Of a DNA stretch of 64,000 nt, positions 51,707-63,976 are shown piece by piece; the stretch's first letter is position 1; each line of letters begins with the position of its first letter. The position numbers were made by a program, and so were the translations under genes. The DNA lies in the NCBI GenBank assembly GCA_000302695.1, contig AMFN01000003.1, positions 682,001 through 746,000 on the forward strand, read 5' to 3'. The stretch comes from Enterobacteriaceae bacterium LSJC7 (GTDB taxonomy: Bacteria; Pseudomonadota; Gammaproteobacteria; Enterobacterales; Enterobacteriaceae). A model generated the notes under the pieces. It did no database searches, had not been told where the DNA came from, and saw only the letters and a list, made by a program, of their open reading frames with translations.

Positions 51707-54429
51707 TGCGCAGCCTCCCGCAGATTATCAAGACGAGCCCCGGCCAGCACAGGAGCAATGCCCGGTATGCCCATCGGCAAACCAACCTGCCCGGCTGCCA
51801 GCCCTTCGGCAATTACCAGCGGTAAGCTGATGGTCTGGCCTTCATAACTAAAGGCGACCTGTGCACCGTCGTTAACACCCAGTTTCGCGGCATCTGCCGG
51901 ATTGAGCCTGATGCATGGCTGCGGCATACGCTGTTGGAAGACCGGTGAGCGCTGCGACATTTCATCGCTACCAAACAGGTGATAGTACGGCGCAACACGC
52001 CATACTCCCTCTTCAGCGCTAAAGCTCTGCGGCACGTCGCTGAAGTAGTCAAGCTGACCGTCGGCGGTTTCAATCAGGCGCACGCCCGGATCGCCGTGGC
52101 GAAGGCTGCCGCCCACTTCGTCCTGGAACTTGTTCCAGGCCTGTGGGGAGTTCCACCCTGGCGCCCAGGCGAAAGGTACCTGCGAACGCGGTGCGCCCGG
52201 CTGGTTGTTACCTTCCATTGAGAACGCGAACATGGAGTCTTTGTCTTGCGGCTGACGCGGTTCGTGCACGCTGATGTTGGCGCGCATGGAGGTGCGCCCA
52301 CTGTAGCGGTGCGGCTCACGCGCCAGTTTCTGACCGCGAATGCGAAAAGCAGCATCCGGCGCGGCATCTTTAATGCCTGCCAGCTGTGGCAGTTTAGCGA
52401 CGCAGGCGTCAATAACGTGGTCAAGCTGGGTCCAGTCCACTTCGCGGCTGTTAACCGTCGCATGCAGCGAATGCAGCCAGCGCCAGCTTTCCAGCATAAT
52501 CGCGCTGGCGTCGTAGTAGGCCGGATCATAGACCTGGAAGAAGCGCTGGGCGCGGCCTTCGTTGTTGATAACCGTCCCGTCGCTTTCGGCAAAACTTGCC
52601 GCTGACAGCACCAGGTGCGCGTAATCCATAATCTCAGTGCGCTGATGGTCAATGACCATCACCAGCGGTGCTTTACTGAGGGCCGCGTCAACGCGCGCTT
52701 TAGATGCATGGCGGTGCAGGTCGTTTTCCAGCACGATAACCGCATCGGCACTGCCGCTTTCCAGTTCAGACAGCGCGTCGTCAAGCGACCCGCCGCCAAT
52801 CATGCCAAGACCCACGCTGTTCACCGCACGGGCAACCATTGTAATCCCGACATCCGCACCGCGGCCCTTGAGCGCCTTCGCCACGTTCGCAGCCGCCTGA
52901 ACCACCGCCGCACTACCGGCGTTGGTGCCAGAGATAATCAGCGGTTTTTTCGCCCCGGCCAGCGCCTGGACGATGACATCAATTTTGCCCTTCAGGTCGC
53001 TGTCGATGCCGTCTACCGCTGGCGCGTTGCCGTCGAGCGCATTGGCGATAGCAAAGCCTAAACGCGCCTGATCTTCTACCGGTGCGCGGTAGGTCCAGGC
53101 GGCAATGTCGTCCAGGCGCGTGCCGTCAACGTTGGTGACAAACAGCGGATGCTTCGCGCGCTGGCCAATGTTCATGATGGCGGCAATCTGCCAGTCGGCC
53201 ACTTTCTGCGCCGCCGCCATTTCACGAGCCTTACCTTTCACCGCCTGACGCACGGCAAGCGCCACGCGCGCGCCGGTTTGCGTGAGGTCTTCGCCAAGCA
53301 CCAGAACCGCGTCATAGGACTCGATTTCGCGCAGCGCCGGTGTGCGAATACCGCTCTCACGCAGCACTTTGAGCATTAGCTGAATGCGTGCCTGCTCGCC
53401 TGCGGCGATGCCGGTGTAGAAGTTATCCGCACCGACCAGTTCGCGCAGCGCAAAGTTGCTCTCAACGCTTGCGCGCGGAGAACCGATGCCGATGATTTTT
53501 TTCGACTGACGCAGGATATCCGCCGCGCCCTGCATCGCCTGCTCAGCGTTAAGGGCGATGACATCATCACCACGGCGCTGGACCGGCTGACGCGGACGAT
53601 CTTTGCGGTTGACGTAGCCGTAACCAAAACGGCCGCGGTCACAGAGGAAATAGTGGTTAACCGTACCGTTGTAGCGGTTCTCAATGCGACGTAGTTCGCC
53701 ATAGCGCTCACCAGGGCTGGTGTTACAGCCAAGGCTGCACTGCTGGCAGATGCTTGGGGCAAACTGCATGTCCCATTTACGGTTATAGCGTTCAGAGTGG
53801 GTTTTGTCGGTGAACACACCGGTCGGACAGATTTCAACCAGGTTGCCAGAGAACTCGCTTTCCAGCGTGCCGTCTTCCGGGCGACCGAAGTAGACGTTGT
53901 CGTGTGCGCCATAAACGCCCAGATCGCCGCCGTCTGCATAGTCTTTATAGTAACGCACACAGCGGTAACAGGCGATGCAGCGGTTCATTTCGTGAGAGAT
54001 GAACGGCCCCAGTTCCTGGTTACGGTGGGTACGTTTGGTAAAGCGGTAGCGGCGGAAGTTGTGGCCGGTCATAACCGTCATATCCTGAAGATGGCAGTTA
54101 CCGCCCTCTTCACAGACCGGACAGTCGTGCGGGTGGTTGGTCATGAGCCACTCCACCACGCTTTCACGGAACTGCTTCGCTTCTTCATCATCAATAGAGA
54201 TGAAGGTGCCGTCGGAGGCCGGGGTCATACAGGACATGACCAGACGCCCGCGCGTGTCTTCCGCGTTCTGATATTGCTTCACCGCACACTGGCGGCAGGC
54301 ACCTACGCTTCCCAGCGCCGGGTGCCAGCAAAAGTAAGGAATATCAAGGCCAAGGGTGAGACATGCCTGTAACAGGTTGTCCGCACCGTCCACCTCGTAT
54401 TCTTTGCCGTCTACATGAATTGTAGCCAT
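51703..54429 (-). CDS. nuoG: NADH-quinone oxidoreductase subunit G
   Basis: Large peripheral subunit of 908 residues (as in E. coli) with a [2Fe-2S] N-terminal domain ([18 protein letters not shown]), the CxHx3C-type cluster region near [12 protein letters not shown], a [4Fe-4S] pair in [13 protein letters not shown], and the extra cluster N7 in [10 protein letters not shown]. The rest is a molybdopterin-oxidoreductase-like fold without cofactor. The ATG at 54429 ([13 protein letters not shown]) matches K-12. A 218-base spacer holding an ERIC element separates it from nuoF. Confidence 0.97.
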   Translation of the reverse strand: MATIHVDGKEYEVDGADNLLQACLTLGLDIPYFCWHPALGSVGACRQCAVKQYQNAEDTRGRLVMSCMTPASDGTFISIDDEEAKQFRESVVEWLMTNHPHDCPVCEEGGNCHLQDMTVMTGHNFRRYRFTKRTHRNQELGPFISHEMNRCIACYRCVRYYKDYADGGDLGVYGAHDNVYFGRPEDGTLESEFSGNLVEICPTGVFTDKTHSERYNRKWDMQFAPSICQQCSLGCNTSPGERYGELRRIENRYNGTVNHYFLCDRGRFGYGYVNRKDRPRQPVQRRGDDVIALNAEQAMQGAADILRQSKKIIGIGSPRASVESNFALRELVGADNFYTGIAAGEQARIQLMLKVLRESGIRTPALREIESYDAVLVLGEDLTQTGARVALAVRQAVKGKAREMAAAQKVADWQIAAIMNIGQRAKHPLFVTNVDGTRLDDIAAWTYRAPVEDQARLGFAIANALDGNAPAVDGIDSDLKGKIDVIVQALAGAKKPLIISGTNAGSAAVVQAAANVAKALKGRGADVGITMVARAVNSVGLGMIGGGSLDDALSELESGSADAVIVLENDLHRHASKARVDAALSKAPLVMVIDHQRTEIMDYAHLVLSAASFAESDGTVINNEGRAQRFFQVYDPAYYDASAIMLESWRWLHSLHATVNSREVDWTQLDHVIDACVAKLPQLAGIKDAAPDAAFRIRGQKLAREPHRYSGRTSMRANISVHEPRQPQDKDSMFAFSMEGNNQPGAPRSQVPFAWAPGWNSPQAWNKFQDEVGGSLRHGDPGVRLIETADGQLDYFSDVPQSFSAEEGVWRVAPYYHLFGSDEMSQRSPVFQQRMPQPCIRLNPADAAKLGVNDGAQVAFSYEGQTISLPLVIAEGLAAGQVGLPMGIPGIAPVLAGARLDNLREAAQ

Positions 54430-54473
54430 AGTCAGCATGCTTCCAGTTATAGCCTCAATAACCTTCGTCCTTT

Positions 54474-54566
54474 GCACTGTGGCGGTGTTGGCTGCCTTCG
54501 CTCGCCCCGGTCATTTAGTTGACTAAACTCCCGGGGACTCGCTCAGTTGCCGCCTTGCCACAGCAC
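54474..54566. repeat. ERIC (IRU) element between nuoF and nuoG
   Basis: A long imperfect palindrome from CTGTGGC (54477-54483) to GCCACAG (54557-54563). Its centre reads CGCTCGCCCCGGTCATTTAG then ACTAAACTCCCGGGGACTCG. The left part agrees at about 18 of 22 bases with the reverse complement of the ERIC2 typing sequence and the right part at about 15 of 22 with ERIC1R, so this is an Enterobacterial Repetitive Intergenic Consensus element. It lies inside the nuo operon and will be transcribed as a large mRNA hairpin. The limits of the element are approximate. Confidence 0.8.
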
Positions 54567-54647
54567 AAATGACTGGGTTCTTGATAAGGCGTTAATTATA
54601 AATTTTCTCTGCTCACCCGGAAAACCGAACCAGGTGAGGGCATATAA

Positions 54648-55985
54648 TTACCAGCGCGACTTCAACAGGTTCGGCTGAATACCTTTAATGGCATTCAGGT
54701 TACTGAAGTCCTGTTTGATGCCCGCTTCAAATTCTTCACGGAAGTACTTAATGGCGCTCTGCAGCGGCTCCACGGCACCTGGCGCATGGGCGCAGAAGGT
54801 TTTACCTGGCCCCAGGAAGCGGCACAGCTGCTCCAGGGTTTCGATATCGCCAGGCTGTCCTTCCCCGCGCTCCAGCGCACGCAGAATTTTTACGCTCCAC
54901 GGCAGACCATCGCGACACGGCGTACACCAGCCGCAGGATTCGCGGGCAAAGAACTCTTCCAGATTGCGCACCAGCGACACCATATTGATTTCGTGGTCAA
55001 CCGCCATTGCCAGCGCAGTACCAAGACGGCTGCCCGCTTTACCGATGCTGGCAAACTCCATTGGCAAATCAAGATGCGCTTCTGTCAGGAAGTCAGTTCC
55101 CGCACCGCCTGGCTGCCAGGCTTTGAATTTGAGGCCATCGCGCATGCCGCCGGCGTAATCTTCGAGGATTTCACGCGCGGTGGTACCAAACGGCAGCTCC
55201 CACAGGCCCGGGTTTTTTACGCGCCCGGAGAAGCCCATCAGCTTGGTGCCACAGTCTTCACTTTTAGACAGGCCTTTATACCAGTCCACGCCATTGGCCA
55301 GGATAGCCGGCACGTTACACAGCGTCTCGACGTTATTAACGCAGGTTGGCTTGCCCCACACGCCGGAGCTTGCCGGGAACGGCGGTTTAGAGCGCGGGTT
55401 AGCGCGGCGGCCTTCCAGCGAGTTAATCAGTGCCGTTTCTTCGCCGCAAATATAGCGGCCTGCGCCGGTGTGCACGAACAGTTCAAAATCAAAACCGGTG
55501 CCAAGAATGTTTTTGCCGAGCAGGCCCGCTTCGGTTGCTTCGGCAATCGCGCGGCGCAGGTTGGCAGCCGCCTCGACATATTCACCGCGCAGAAAGATGT
55601 AACCGCGGTACGCCTTGAGCGCAAACGCAGAAATCAGCATACCTTCCACCAGCAGGTGCGGCAGCTGCTCCATCAGCAGGCGGTCTTTGTAGGTGCCTGG
55701 CTCCATTTCATCGGCGTTACACAGCAGGTAACGGATGTTCATGGACTCGTCTTTGGGCATCAGGCTCCACTTAAGACCGGTGGAAAAGCCCGCGCCACCG
55801 CGCCCTTTCAGGCCAGCGTCTTTAACGAGATTAACGATCTCATCGGGGGCCATGCCGCCGAGTGCTTTGCGCGCGCCTTCGTAGCCGTTTTTGCTGCGAT
55901 ATTCATCGAGCCACACCGGCTGTTTGTCATCACGCAGACGCCAGGTCAGCGGATGGTTTTCAGCAGTCAGAGTCAACGTCTTCAT
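54648..55985 (-). CDS. nuoF: NADH-quinone oxidoreductase subunit F
   Basis: NADH-oxidising subunit of 445 residues carrying FMN, the NADH site ([16 protein letters not shown]) and a [4Fe-4S] cluster ([11 protein letters not shown] plus a distal Cys in [11 protein letters not shown]). Length equals E. coli NuoF. It overlaps nuoE by four bases. Confidence 0.97.
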   Translation of the reverse strand: MKTLTLTAENHPLTWRLRDDKQPVWLDEYRSKNGYEGARKALGGMAPDEIVNLVKDAGLKGRGGAGFSTGLKWSLMPKDESMNIRYLLCNADEMEPGTYKDRLLMEQLPHLLVEGMLISAFALKAYRGYIFLRGEYVEAAANLRRAIAEATEAGLLGKNILGTGFDFELFVHTGAGRYICGEETALINSLEGRRANPRSKPPFPASSGVWGKPTCVNNVETLCNVPAILANGVDWYKGLSKSEDCGTKLMGFSGRVKNPGLWELPFGTTAREILEDYAGGMRDGLKFKAWQPGGAGTDFLTEAHLDLPMEFASIGKAGSRLGTALAMAVDHEINMVSLVRNLEEFFARESCGWCTPCRDGLPWSVKILRALERGEGQPGDIETLEQLCRFLGPGKTFCAHAPGAVEPLQSAIKYFREEFEAGIKQDFSNLNAIKGIQPNLLKSRW

Positions 55986-56482
55986 TTGTACTGCTCCAGC
56001 AGGTTGGGTATCCCTTCCGGCGTGAGGTAGCTGTGCGTATCCTCATCCACCATCATGGTCGGCCCTTTGTCGCAGTTGCCAAGGCAACAGGTCGGCAGCA
56101 GCGTGAAACGGCCGTCGAACGTGGTCTGACCCGGCTTAATTTGCAGGTGGGATTCAATCGCCGACTGAATCCCCTGGAACCCCGTAATGTGGCACACCAC
56201 GCTGTCGCAATAGCGAATAACGTGACGCCCTACCGGCTGGCGGAAAATCTGGCTGTAAAACGTCGCCACACCTTCCACATCACTCGCCGGAATGCCCAGC
56301 ACGTCGGCAATAGCGTAAATCGCCCCATCCGGCACCCAGCCACGTTGTTTCTGAACGATTTTCAGCGCTTCGATTGACGCCGCACGCGGATCTTCGTAGT
56401 GATGTTTCTCGTGCTCAATCGCCTCACGCTCGGCCGCACTCAGCTCGAAAGCTTCAGTCTGTGGTTGTTGATTCTCGTGCAT
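55982..56482 (-). CDS. nuoE: NADH-quinone oxidoreductase subunit E
   Basis: Thioredoxin-like [2Fe-2S] subunit (166 residues) that pairs with NuoF. Cluster ligands are in YCDSVVCHI and [13 protein letters not shown]. It lies two bases after nuoCD and overlaps nuoF. Confidence 0.97.
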   Translation of the reverse strand: MHENQQPQTEAFELSAAEREAIEHEKHHYEDPRAASIEALKIVQKQRGWVPDGAIYAIADVLGIPASDVEGVATFYSQIFRQPVGRHVIRYCDSVVCHITGFQGIQSAIESHLQIKPGQTTFDGRFTLLPTCCLGNCDKGPTMMVDEDTHSYLTPEGIPNLLEQYK

Positions 56483-56484
56483 AA

Positions 56485-58296
56485 TTAGCGGTCCACATCA
56501 GACATAACAAAATCGATACTACCCAGATGGACGATAAGGTCAGACACCAGGCTGCCGCGTACTGCCACCGGGATCTGCTGCAAGTGCGCATAGCTCGGGG
56601 TACGGATACGGGTACGGTAGCTCATGGTGCTGCCGTCGCTGGTCAGGTAGTAACTGTTGATACCCTTCGTCGCTTCCACCATCTGGAAGGATTCGTTGGC
56701 CGGCATCACCGGACCCCAGGAAACCTGCAGGAAGTGAGTAATCAGGGTTTCGATATGCTGCAGCGTACGCTCGCGCGGCGGCGGCGTGGTCAGCGGGTGA
56801 TCGGCCTTAAACGGACCTTCCGGCATGTTGTTCAGGCACTGCTCAAGAATGCGCAGACTCTGGCGCAGCTCTTCAACTTTAAGCATCACGCGGGTGTAGC
56901 AGTCACTGACGCCACCGCCGACCGGAACTTCAAAGTCAAAGTTTTCATAGCCGGAGTACGGACGCACTTTACGCACGTCAAAATCAATGCCGGTCGCGCG
57001 CAGTGCCGCACCGGTACAGCCCCAGTCCAGCGCTTCTTTCTTGCCGTAGGCGGCAACACCCTGTGAACGGCCTTTGAGGATGGTGTTACGCAGTGCCGCT
57101 TTTTCGTACGAGTCCAGGCGCTTGGGCATCCAGTCCAGGAAGTCACGCAGCAGGCGATCCCAACCCTTCGGCAGATCGTGCGCCACGCCACCAATGCGGA
57201 ACCACGCCGGGTGCATACGGAAACCGGTAATGGCTTCGACAACGTCGTAGATTTTCTGGCGGTCGGTAAAGGCAAAGAACACCGGCGTCATCGCGCCGAC
57301 GTCCTGGATAAACGTGGAGATATACAGCAGGTGACTGTTGATACGAAACAGCTCAGAGAGCATAACGCGAATCACGTTGACCCTGTCCGGCACGGTGATG
57401 CCCGCAAGCTTCTCAACCGCCAGCACGTACGGCATTTCGTTAACACAGCCGCCGAGGTATTCGATACGGTCAGTATAAGGAATGTAGCTGTGCCAGGACT
57501 GGCGCTCGCCCATCTTTTCCGCACCACGGTGGTGGTAGCCGATGTCCGGGACACAGTCGACAATCTCTTCGCCATCGAGCTGTAGGATGATGCGGAAAGC
57601 ACCGTGAGAAGACGGGTGGTTCGGCCCGAGGTTCAGGAACATGAAATCTTCGTTTTCATTGCCGCGCTTCATGCCCCAGTCTTCGGGCTTGAAGGTCAGC
57701 GCTTCCATCTCCAGATCTTCTTTTTGCTTTGTCAGCTCAAATGGATCAAATTCTGTGGCGCGCGCCGGGTAATCCTTACGCAGCGGATGCCCTTCCCACG
57801 TGGGCGGCATCAACAGGCGCGTCAGGTGCGGGTGACCGTTGAAGGTAATACCAAACATTTCCCAGGTTTCACGCTCATACCAGTTAGCGTTGGGGAAAAG
57901 TTTAATGAACGTCGGCACGTTCAGATCGTTTTCTGACAGTGCCACTTTCAGCATGATGTCGCGGTTACGATCGATGGAAATCAGATGATAGAAAACGGAA
58001 AAATCCGCGGCAGGCAAGCCTTCGCGGTGAGTACGCAGTCGTTCATCCATGCCATGCAGGTCAAAGAGCATGACATAAGGTTTAGGCAGTTTCTTGAGGA
58101 AATCGCCAACTTCAAGAAGTTGCTCTCTTTTGACCCACACTACCGGAACACCGGTACGGGTAGCCTGAACAGTAAAGGCATCCGGCCCAAAGCGGTTACG
58201 CAGTTCGCCAATTACCGGGTCATCGAGATGATCGCGGGTTTGCCAGACGGGCTGGGCAGCTTCATGCGCGGTTAAATCGGTCATATTGTTCACCAT
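56485..58296 (-). CDS. nuoC: NADH-quinone oxidoreductase fused subunit CD
   Basis: Fusion of the 30-kDa (NuoC, about 1-190) and 49-kDa (NuoD, about 210-603) subunits, typical of E. coli relatives. The NuoC part shows [14 protein letters not shown] and [10 protein letters not shown]; the NuoD part shows [15 protein letters not shown] and [11 protein letters not shown] at the quinone-binding cavity. E. coli NuoCD is 596-600 residues. The MVNNMTDL start is used; the second Met, four codons on, is an alternative. Confidence 0.96.
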   Translation of the reverse strand: MVNNMTDLTAHEAAQPVWQTRDHLDDPVIGELRNRFGPDAFTVQATRTGVPVVWVKREQLLEVGDFLKKLPKPYVMLFDLHGMDERLRTHREGLPAADFSVFYHLISIDRNRDIMLKVALSENDLNVPTFIKLFPNANWYERETWEMFGITFNGHPHLTRLLMPPTWEGHPLRKDYPARATEFDPFELTKQKEDLEMEALTFKPEDWGMKRGNENEDFMFLNLGPNHPSSHGAFRIILQLDGEEIVDCVPDIGYHHRGAEKMGERQSWHSYIPYTDRIEYLGGCVNEMPYVLAVEKLAGITVPDRVNVIRVMLSELFRINSHLLYISTFIQDVGAMTPVFFAFTDRQKIYDVVEAITGFRMHPAWFRIGGVAHDLPKGWDRLLRDFLDWMPKRLDSYEKAALRNTILKGRSQGVAAYGKKEALDWGCTGAALRATGIDFDVRKVRPYSGYENFDFEVPVGGGVSDCYTRVMLKVEELRQSLRILEQCLNNMPEGPFKADHPLTTPPPRERTLQHIETLITHFLQVSWGPVMPANESFQMVEATKGINSYYLTSDGSTMSYRTRIRTPSYAHLQQIPVAVRGSLVSDLIVHLGSIDFVMSDVDR

Positions 58297-58385
58297 TGCA
58301 AATGGTTCTGTGGTGACTGCCGCTTGCGGACTCGCGCTGTAATTAATTGATATGCGAGTTCAGGTTCCGCTCAGGCAGACACCCG

Positions 58386-59060
58386 TTAAATTTCGTCTGG
58401 TGTACGCAGATTCGTAACAGCAATACGTTCGCCGCGCTTACGCTCGCGTTCTGACTGCATGTTGGCGCGGTACACGCCCTGATCGCCGACCACCCAGGAG
58501 AGAGGACGACGCTCTTTGCCAATGGACTCCTGCAGCAGCATCAGTGCCTGCATGTAGGCCTCCGGGCGCGGCGGGCAGCCAGGGATATACACATCAACCG
58601 GCAGGAATTTATCAACGCCCTGCACGACCGAATAAATATCGTACATACCGCCCGAGTTAGCACAGGCTCCCATCGAAATAACCCATTTTGGCTCCAGCAT
58701 CTGGTCATACAAACGCTGAATAACCGGGGCCATCTTGGTAAAGCAGGTGCCTGCCACGACCATAAAGTCGGCCTGACGTGGTGATGCACGCAAAACTTCA
58801 GCACCGAAACGTGCCACGTCGTGAACAGCGGTGAACGACGTCACCATTTCCACGTAGCAGCAGGACAGACCAAAGTTATAGGGCCACAGGGAGTTTTTAC
58901 GCCCCCAGTTCACCATGTCGTGCACGGCGTGCTCAAGCTTGCCCATATACACGCTGCGGTGCACATGCTGCTCAAGGGGGTCGGTTACAATCTCCTGCTT
59001 TTGCAGGGGGTAACGGTCGTTCTCACCGTTGGGATCTATGCGGGTGAGCGTATAGTCCAT
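58386..59060 (-). CDS. nuoB: NADH-quinone oxidoreductase subunit B
   Basis: Carries the last cluster N2, which reduces quinone; ligands are the tandem cysteines in GLSCCYVEM and those in GTCFTKMAP and [10 protein letters not shown]. The 224 residues are four more than K-12 NuoB, from a small insertion in the N-terminal region ([19 protein letters not shown]). An 89-base gap follows before nuoCD. Confidence 0.97.
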   Translation of the reverse strand: MDYTLTRIDPNGENDRYPLQKQEIVTDPLEQHVHRSVYMGKLEHAVHDMVNWGRKNSLWPYNFGLSCCYVEMVTSFTAVHDVARFGAEVLRASPRQADFMVVAGTCFTKMAPVIQRLYDQMLEPKWVISMGACANSGGMYDIYSVVQGVDKFLPVDVYIPGCPPRPEAYMQALMLLQESIGKERRPLSWVVGDQGVYRANMQSERERKRGERIAVTNLRTPDEI

Positions 59061-59075
59061 CTTATTGCCTCGCGA

Positions 59076-59519
59076 TTAGCGTTGACGGTTAGTGTAACTG
59101 TCGGTTTCCGGGTTCATATGCTCGCGACGAGAACGCGATGGCGTCCAGTCCAGCGCACCAATGCGCACGAGATACACCAGGCCGGCCAGCAGCACTAAAA
59201 TGAAAATGGCAGCCTCGGCAAACCCTACCCAGCCGCTTTCGCGAATAGAGGTTGCCCATGCGTAGAGGTAGAGTGCTTCTACATCAAAGATGACGAAGAA
59301 CATCGCTACCAGATAGAACTTGGCCGAGAGGCGTAACCGCGCGGAGCCGACTGAGTCGATACCGGATTCGAAAGGTGTGTTCTTGTGCCTGCCACGAGCG
59401 CGTCCACCGAGGAACCACGCCCCGACCAGCATCATGCAACACAGGCCAATGGCAACAATAAGAAAGACAGCAAACGCCCAATGGTGAGCGATGACTTCAG
59501 TGGATGTCGACATACTCAT
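59076..59519 (-). CDS. nuoA: NADH-quinone oxidoreductase subunit A
   Basis: First gene of the operon: a 147-residue, three-helix membrane subunit next to the quinone cavity. The conserved loop [24 protein letters not shown] (seen as [10 protein letters not shown] and [14 protein letters not shown]) and [10 protein letters not shown] are present. Length equals E. coli NuoA. Confidence 0.97.
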   Translation of the reverse strand: MSMSTSTEVIAHHWAFAVFLIVAIGLCCMMLVGAWFLGGRARGRHKNTPFESGIDSVGSARLRLSAKFYLVAMFFVIFDVEALYLYAWATSIRESGWVGFAEAAIFILVLLAGLVYLVRIGALDWTPSRSRREHMNPETDSYTNRQR

Positions 59520-60158
59520 TGCTTACTCATCAAAAGCGGCGCTAATACCTCTGCCTGTTCCGGCAGTTGAACGCCACATCGATTCACGGGGAGGAATAAA
59601 AAACCCTAAAATATCTACCAGAAAAATCGTTAAGGCAGCAGATTACGACGGTTTTTTACCCCTTTCTATAACCTTTTGTCAACTTTAACAAAAGTAACCA
59701 CACATTAATTCACATGAACCCAACTCCATTAACATTACATGCCTTATTGACCACCTCCGGGCAGCATTGGGGGATAAATGCCGGTGTTGAATCGAGTCCG
59801 TAACAGCGTGGATAGGGTATTACTCCCTCTATTCTGGCAGGAAACGCCACGCATTCCTCCCCCTCACACCGGGTATTTTCTTGATCTAAGACACGCTTTT
59901 GTTAATTCATATAAAAAAGAGGCAACAATGTTATGCGTTTTTTAACATTGACAACGCATACCCATTCGTACAAACCCGGGCTCGGGCGGCCAAAATGCAC
60001 GCTTTTATCACGCTGAGAAATAAGGGAATTATAAGAGGAAAAATGCGGAAAAGAAGGGGATGATGAAAAAACGAGCTTTGAAGCGCACAAAACGCACAGA
60101 AAGCTCGCTTGGGGTATTTACAAACTGTTACGACTTTATCGCAGAAAGAGGCCGCTAA
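59520..60158. promoter_or_regulatory. nuo upstream control region
   Basis: A 639-base gap between lrhA and nuoA with no gene. On the minus strand TATAGA (59665-59670) with TTTGTT 16 bases upstream, and a consensus -35 TTGACA (59677-59682), mark likely promoter elements about 150 bases before nuoA. Further upstream GTTAATG and GAATTAATG stretches (about 59700-59735) resemble ArcA sites. A long leader and control by ArcA, Fnr and NarL are known for E. coli nuo. The exact start is not resolved. Confidence 0.45.
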
Positions 60159-61094
60159 TTAGTCGATTTCGCCTTCACCGACTGATGTCAGCGTTCCTTC
60201 TGCGGACACGCTATAAACGTTCCACGGATTGAGATCGTTCTCAACGGCACGGAACACGGCTTCTGCCAGCTCGTTTTTCGAATCCGCATTGCAGCACAGC
60301 AGGTATTCGGTTTCCGGTAAAACCGGCAGCCCATCAGACACCCCCAGCACACGCAGTTCCGGTCCCATCATCTCAACAGGACGCGCTGTCACGCCAAGCC
60401 CCGCTTTAACAGCCGCCTTCACCGCTGACAGCGTTGAGGCTACATAGGAGATGCGCCAGGCAATACCCACGGCGTTGAGGTGTTCAACCATCATTTCGCG
60501 GTACGGGCTTGGCTCTTCGAGTAATACCAGCGGCACGGGTTCGCCTTTCTGGAAAACATAGTCAGCAGAGCAGAACCAGAGGGTTGGAGAGGTACGTAAC
60601 GTCAGGTAATCCCCTTTTTCGGGGCGGGTTGTCGTGAGCACCAGATCGGTTTTCTCATCCACCAGCATTTGTGTGAAGCCGGGGCTACGCTTTACGCGCA
60701 CATCCAGCGCCACTTTCGGCCAGGTTGAACTAATCCGGTTAAGCAAAAAAGGAAGGATGGTATCAGAACATTCATCAGTGGCGCCGAGAGCCAGCACCCC
60801 TTGTAGATCGTTAAACATCACCGAACTGCACGCTTCGTCGTTGAAGCGCAAAATTTTCCTGGCGTAACCCAGCAGCTGAATACCGTGTTCTGTTAAAAGC
60901 TTATTGCGGCCGTGGCGCGCAAAGAGTTCTTTACCTACAAGTTGTTCGAGTCGCTGCATCTGTTGGCTTACGGCAGACTGCGTCCTGCAGACAGCAGCGG
61001 CAGCCGCGGCAAAGGTATTCAGATCAGCGACTGCAACAAAGGTTCTCAGCAGATCGAGGTCAAGATTAAGTATTGGACGATTCGCGTTTATCAT
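60159..61094 (-). CDS. lrhA: LysR-family regulator LrhA
   Basis: Represses flagellar master genes flhDC and type 1 fimbriae and affects RpoS translation in E. coli. The 311-residue protein has the LysR helix-turn-helix ([36 protein letters not shown]) and the effector domain with [16 protein letters not shown]-12 LrhA has 312 residues. It precedes nuo in the same direction, as in K-12. Confidence 0.96.
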   Translation of the reverse strand: MINANRPILNLDLDLLRTFVAVADLNTFAAAAAAVCRTQSAVSQQMQRLEQLVGKELFARHGRNKLLTEHGIQLLGYARKILRFNDEACSSVMFNDLQGVLALGATDECSDTILPFLLNRISSTWPKVALDVRVKRSPGFTQMLVDEKTDLVLTTTRPEKGDYLTLRTSPTLWFCSADYVFQKGEPVPLVLLEEPSPYREMMVEHLNAVGIAWRISYVASTLSAVKAAVKAGLGVTARPVEMMGPELRVLGVSDGLPVLPETEYLLCCNADSKNELAEAVFRAVENDLNPWNVYSVSAEGTLTSVGEGEID

Positions 61095-62044
61095 ATTTTT
61101 TCACTAGTAGGTGTGCTCTTTTGGAGCTGCCCTGGTTCAATATCTATGTGTAATCAAAGAGATAAAACAATCCCTTTCGAATCATGTGTTCAGTCATCAT
61201 GCGACAGGTAGACCTGTCTTTATTATTGATATATCCATTACCGTCGATGAACATTAATGATGACTGTTAACTGCCGCTATTATGTCGACTCCTGCAACAT
61301 ACAAACTTTTGACCTGACATACTAGTCCAGATAATTAAACCCGGGTAATTTTTGTCAATTTTCGTCGCGAAATAACATTATATATTGGCTGGCGCATTTT
61401 TATCGTAAAGCAGAGTTTAACAATGGCATTATCATGTGGCACAAGGTGTTGGTACTGGAAGCTGGCGTTATCACATCATCGCCATGCTGGCGAAAGTGCG
61501 TTCTGTCAGGGACAACATCCTACCGCAGGCACAGACTTTTTATAAGCTCATTTGCGATTTATCTCATTCGCACTGCACTTATATGCCCAAAAAATCAGAA
61601 TATTAAGACAACGTTTAATCACTACCATTAACGCTTCAATAAAAAGATCACCGACTTTTTTAACGCTTGTGAATAATTGCTTTTTATGCCTCACCTCACA
61701 CTTTCAGACAGACGGGGGAAGAGTTTTTACCATAGAAAATATTACCCGTCCTTAAGAATATGACGTTTATGCCAACTCTCTCCAAAATTCACTTGACTGA
61801 TGCGCAGCAGCGCTATTTTTTATCAAAAAGAGCTAAACACACCTACCGAAACATAAAAAACAAATATTTATCAGCCAGTTAGCAACAAACAGCATTCCTG
61901 TGGTTCTGCTTACGAAAACCTGGTTGAATACTCTGATTTCATTCGATTAACGATATCATACTTCAAAATATCCAGCCGTGAGGTTACATTGACGAATGCG
62001 CTGCTTCCATGGCGGGAAGCCGGTATCACTATAAGGTTACATCC
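61095..62044. other. Long intergenic region between lrhA and alaA
   Basis: 950 bases with no convincing gene. It holds both divergent promoters; lrhA has a long leader in E. coli. The DNA is AT-rich, with several candidate -10 sequences. A TTAAGAATAT stretch at 61751-61760 resembles half of an RcsB box, of interest because lrhA is Rcs-controlled in E. coli, but the distance from lrhA is long. Confidence 0.5.
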
Positions 62045-63259
62045 ATGTCTCCTATCGAAAAATCGAGCAAACTAGATAACGTCTGTTACGACATCCGCGG
62101 CCCGGTGCTTAAAGAAGCCAAACGCCTTGAAGAAGAAGGCAACAAGGTCCTGAAGCTGAACATCGGCAACCCGGCCCCTTTTGGTTTTGAAGCACCGGAT
62201 GAAATTCTGGTGGATGTCATCCGTAACCTGCCTACTGCACAAGGCTACTGTGACTCAAAAGGCCTTTACTCGGCGCGTAAGGCCATCATGCAACATTACC
62301 AGCAGCGGGAAATGCTGGATGTAACGGTGGAAGACATTTATATCGGCAACGGTGTTTCCGAGCTTATCGTGCAGTCGATGCAGGCGCTGCTCAACAGCGG
62401 CGACGAAATGCTGGTACCTGCCCCGGATTACCCCCTTTGGACCGCCGCTGTGTCACTTTCCAGCGGCAAAGCGGTGCACTATCTGTGCGATGAATCCTCT
62501 GACTGGTTCCCGGATCTGGATGACATTCGCGCCAAAATTACGCCCCGCACCCGTGGCATAGTGATAATTAACCCGAATAACCCTACCGGTGCGGTTTATT
62601 CCAAAGAGCTGCTGATGGAGATTGTAGAAATCGCCCGTCAGAATGACCTCATCATCTTTGCCGACGAAATTTACGACAAAATTCTGTATGACGATGCTGA
62701 GCACATCTCTATTGCGGCACTGGCACCGGATCTGCTGACCGTCACGTTTAACGGCTTGTCCAAAACCTATCGCGTAGCCGGGTTCCGCCAGGGCTGGATG
62801 GTGCTTAACGGCCCGAAAAAACACGCCAAAGGTTATATTGAAGGGCTGGAAATGCTGGCATCCATGCGACTGTGTGCAAACGTGCCAGCCCAACATGCCA
62901 TTCAGACGGCACTGGGCGGTTATCAGAGCATCAGCGAGTTCATCACGCCTGGCGGGCGACTGTATGAGCAGCGTAACCGCGCCTGGGAGCTGATTAATGA
63001 CATTCCCGGCGTAAGCTGCGTAAAGCCGCGCGGTGCGCTGTATATGTTCCCGCGTATTGATGCCAAAAAGTTCAACCTCCACGACGACCAGAAGATGGTG
63101 CTTGATTTCCTGTTGCAGGAAAAAGTGCTGCTGGTTCAGGGCAGTGCGTTTAACTGGCCGTGGCCGGATCACGTGCGTATCGTGACCCTGCCGCGTGAGG
63201 ACGAACTGGAAATGGCCATCAGTAAATTTGGCCGCTTCCTCAGTGGCTACCACCAGTAA
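62045..63259 (+). CDS. alaA: Glutamate-pyruvate aminotransferase AlaA
   Basis: PLP-dependent enzyme making alanine from pyruvate and glutamate. The 404 residues contain NPNNPTGAVYS, the tyrosine/aspartate pair FADEIYDKI and the PLP lysine in NGLSKTYRVAGFRQGW. The ATG at 62045 (MSPIEKSSKLDNVCYD) matches K-12; twelve upstream codons are not conserved. It is transcribed away from lrhA. Confidence 0.97.
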   Translation: MSPIEKSSKLDNVCYDIRGPVLKEAKRLEEEGNKVLKLNIGNPAPFGFEAPDEILVDVIRNLPTAQGYCDSKGLYSARKAIMQHYQQREMLDVTVEDIYIGNGVSELIVQSMQALLNSGDEMLVPAPDYPLWTAAVSLSSGKAVHYLCDESSDWFPDLDDIRAKITPRTRGIVIINPNNPTGAVYSKELLMEIVEIARQNDLIIFADEIYDKILYDDAEHISIAALAPDLLTVTFNGLSKTYRVAGFRQGWMVLNGPKKHAKGYIEGLEMLASMRLCANVPAQHAIQTALGGYQSISEFITPGGRLYEQRNRAWELINDIPGVSCVKPRGALYMFPRIDAKKFNLHDDQKMVLDFLLQEKVLLVQGSAFNWPWPDHVRIVTLPREDELEMAISKFGRFLSGYHQ

Positions 63260-63376
63260 CCCTCACCCGGGGTGGGCATTGCCTCCTGCCTGCCCCGGTC
63301 GCAAAATGCATTATCCTTCGCTATACAGGCGCGGTGATAACACCGCCGCGCTCCTTTAGCCGCACGGGAAACCGCC

Positions 63377-63976
63377 ATGAATCAGAGTCATTTTTTCGCC
63401 CACCTGTCACGTCTTAAGCTGATTAACCGCTGGCCGCTAATGCGCAACGTCCGCACCGAAAACGTCTCCGAACACAGTTTGCAGGTGGCGATGGTGGCGC
63501 ACGCGCTGGCGGTGATTAAGAACCGCAAATTCTCCGGGCAGGTTAATGCCGAGCGAGTGGCGCTGCTGGCGCTGTACCACGATGCCAGTGAAGTGCTGAC
63601 CGGCGATCTGCCCACGCCGGTGAAATACTTCAACTCGCAGATTGCCCATGAGTACAAGGCCATTGAAAAAATTGCCCAGCGCAAGCTAATAGAGATGGTG
63701 CCAGAGGATTTACGCGATATCTTTGAGCCGCTGATTGACGAACAGCAGTACAGCGAAGACGAAAAATCGATTGTGAAACAGGCCGATGCGCTGTGCGCCT
63801 ACCTGAAATGTCTGGAAGAGTTGTCGGCTGGCAACAATGAGTTTGTGCTGGCAAAAAGCCGTCTGGAAAAAACGCTGGCCGACAGGCACAGCGACGAAAT
63901 GGACTATTTCATGCAGGTGTTTGTGCCAAGCTTTCATCTGTCGCTTGATGAAATAAGCCAGGACTCACCGCTGTAA
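63377..63976 (+). CDS. yfbR: 5'-Deoxynucleotidase YfbR
   Basis: HD-domain phosphohydrolase that dephosphorylates deoxyribonucleoside 5'-monophosphates, a dUMP source in thymidylate salvage. The 199 residues equal E. coli YfbR. Metal ligands are His33 ([10 protein letters not shown]), His68-Asp69 (LYHDASEV) and the later Asp in [11 protein letters not shown]. It follows alaA after 117 bases. Confidence 0.97.
   Translation: MNQSHFFAHLSRLKLINRWPLMRNVRTENVSEHSLQVAMVAHALAVIKNRKFSGQVNAERVALLALYHDASEVLTGDLPTPVKYFNSQIAHEYKAIEKIAQRKLIEMVPEDLRDIFEPLIDEQQYSEDEKSIVKQADALCAYLKCLEELSAGNNEFVLAKSRLEKTLADRHSDEMDYFMQVFVPSFHLSLDEISQDSPL

Noticed and set aside
63328-63357. GC-rich hairpin before yfbR as alaA terminator
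   Set aside because: Stem is short and interrupted, and only a weak T stretch follows.
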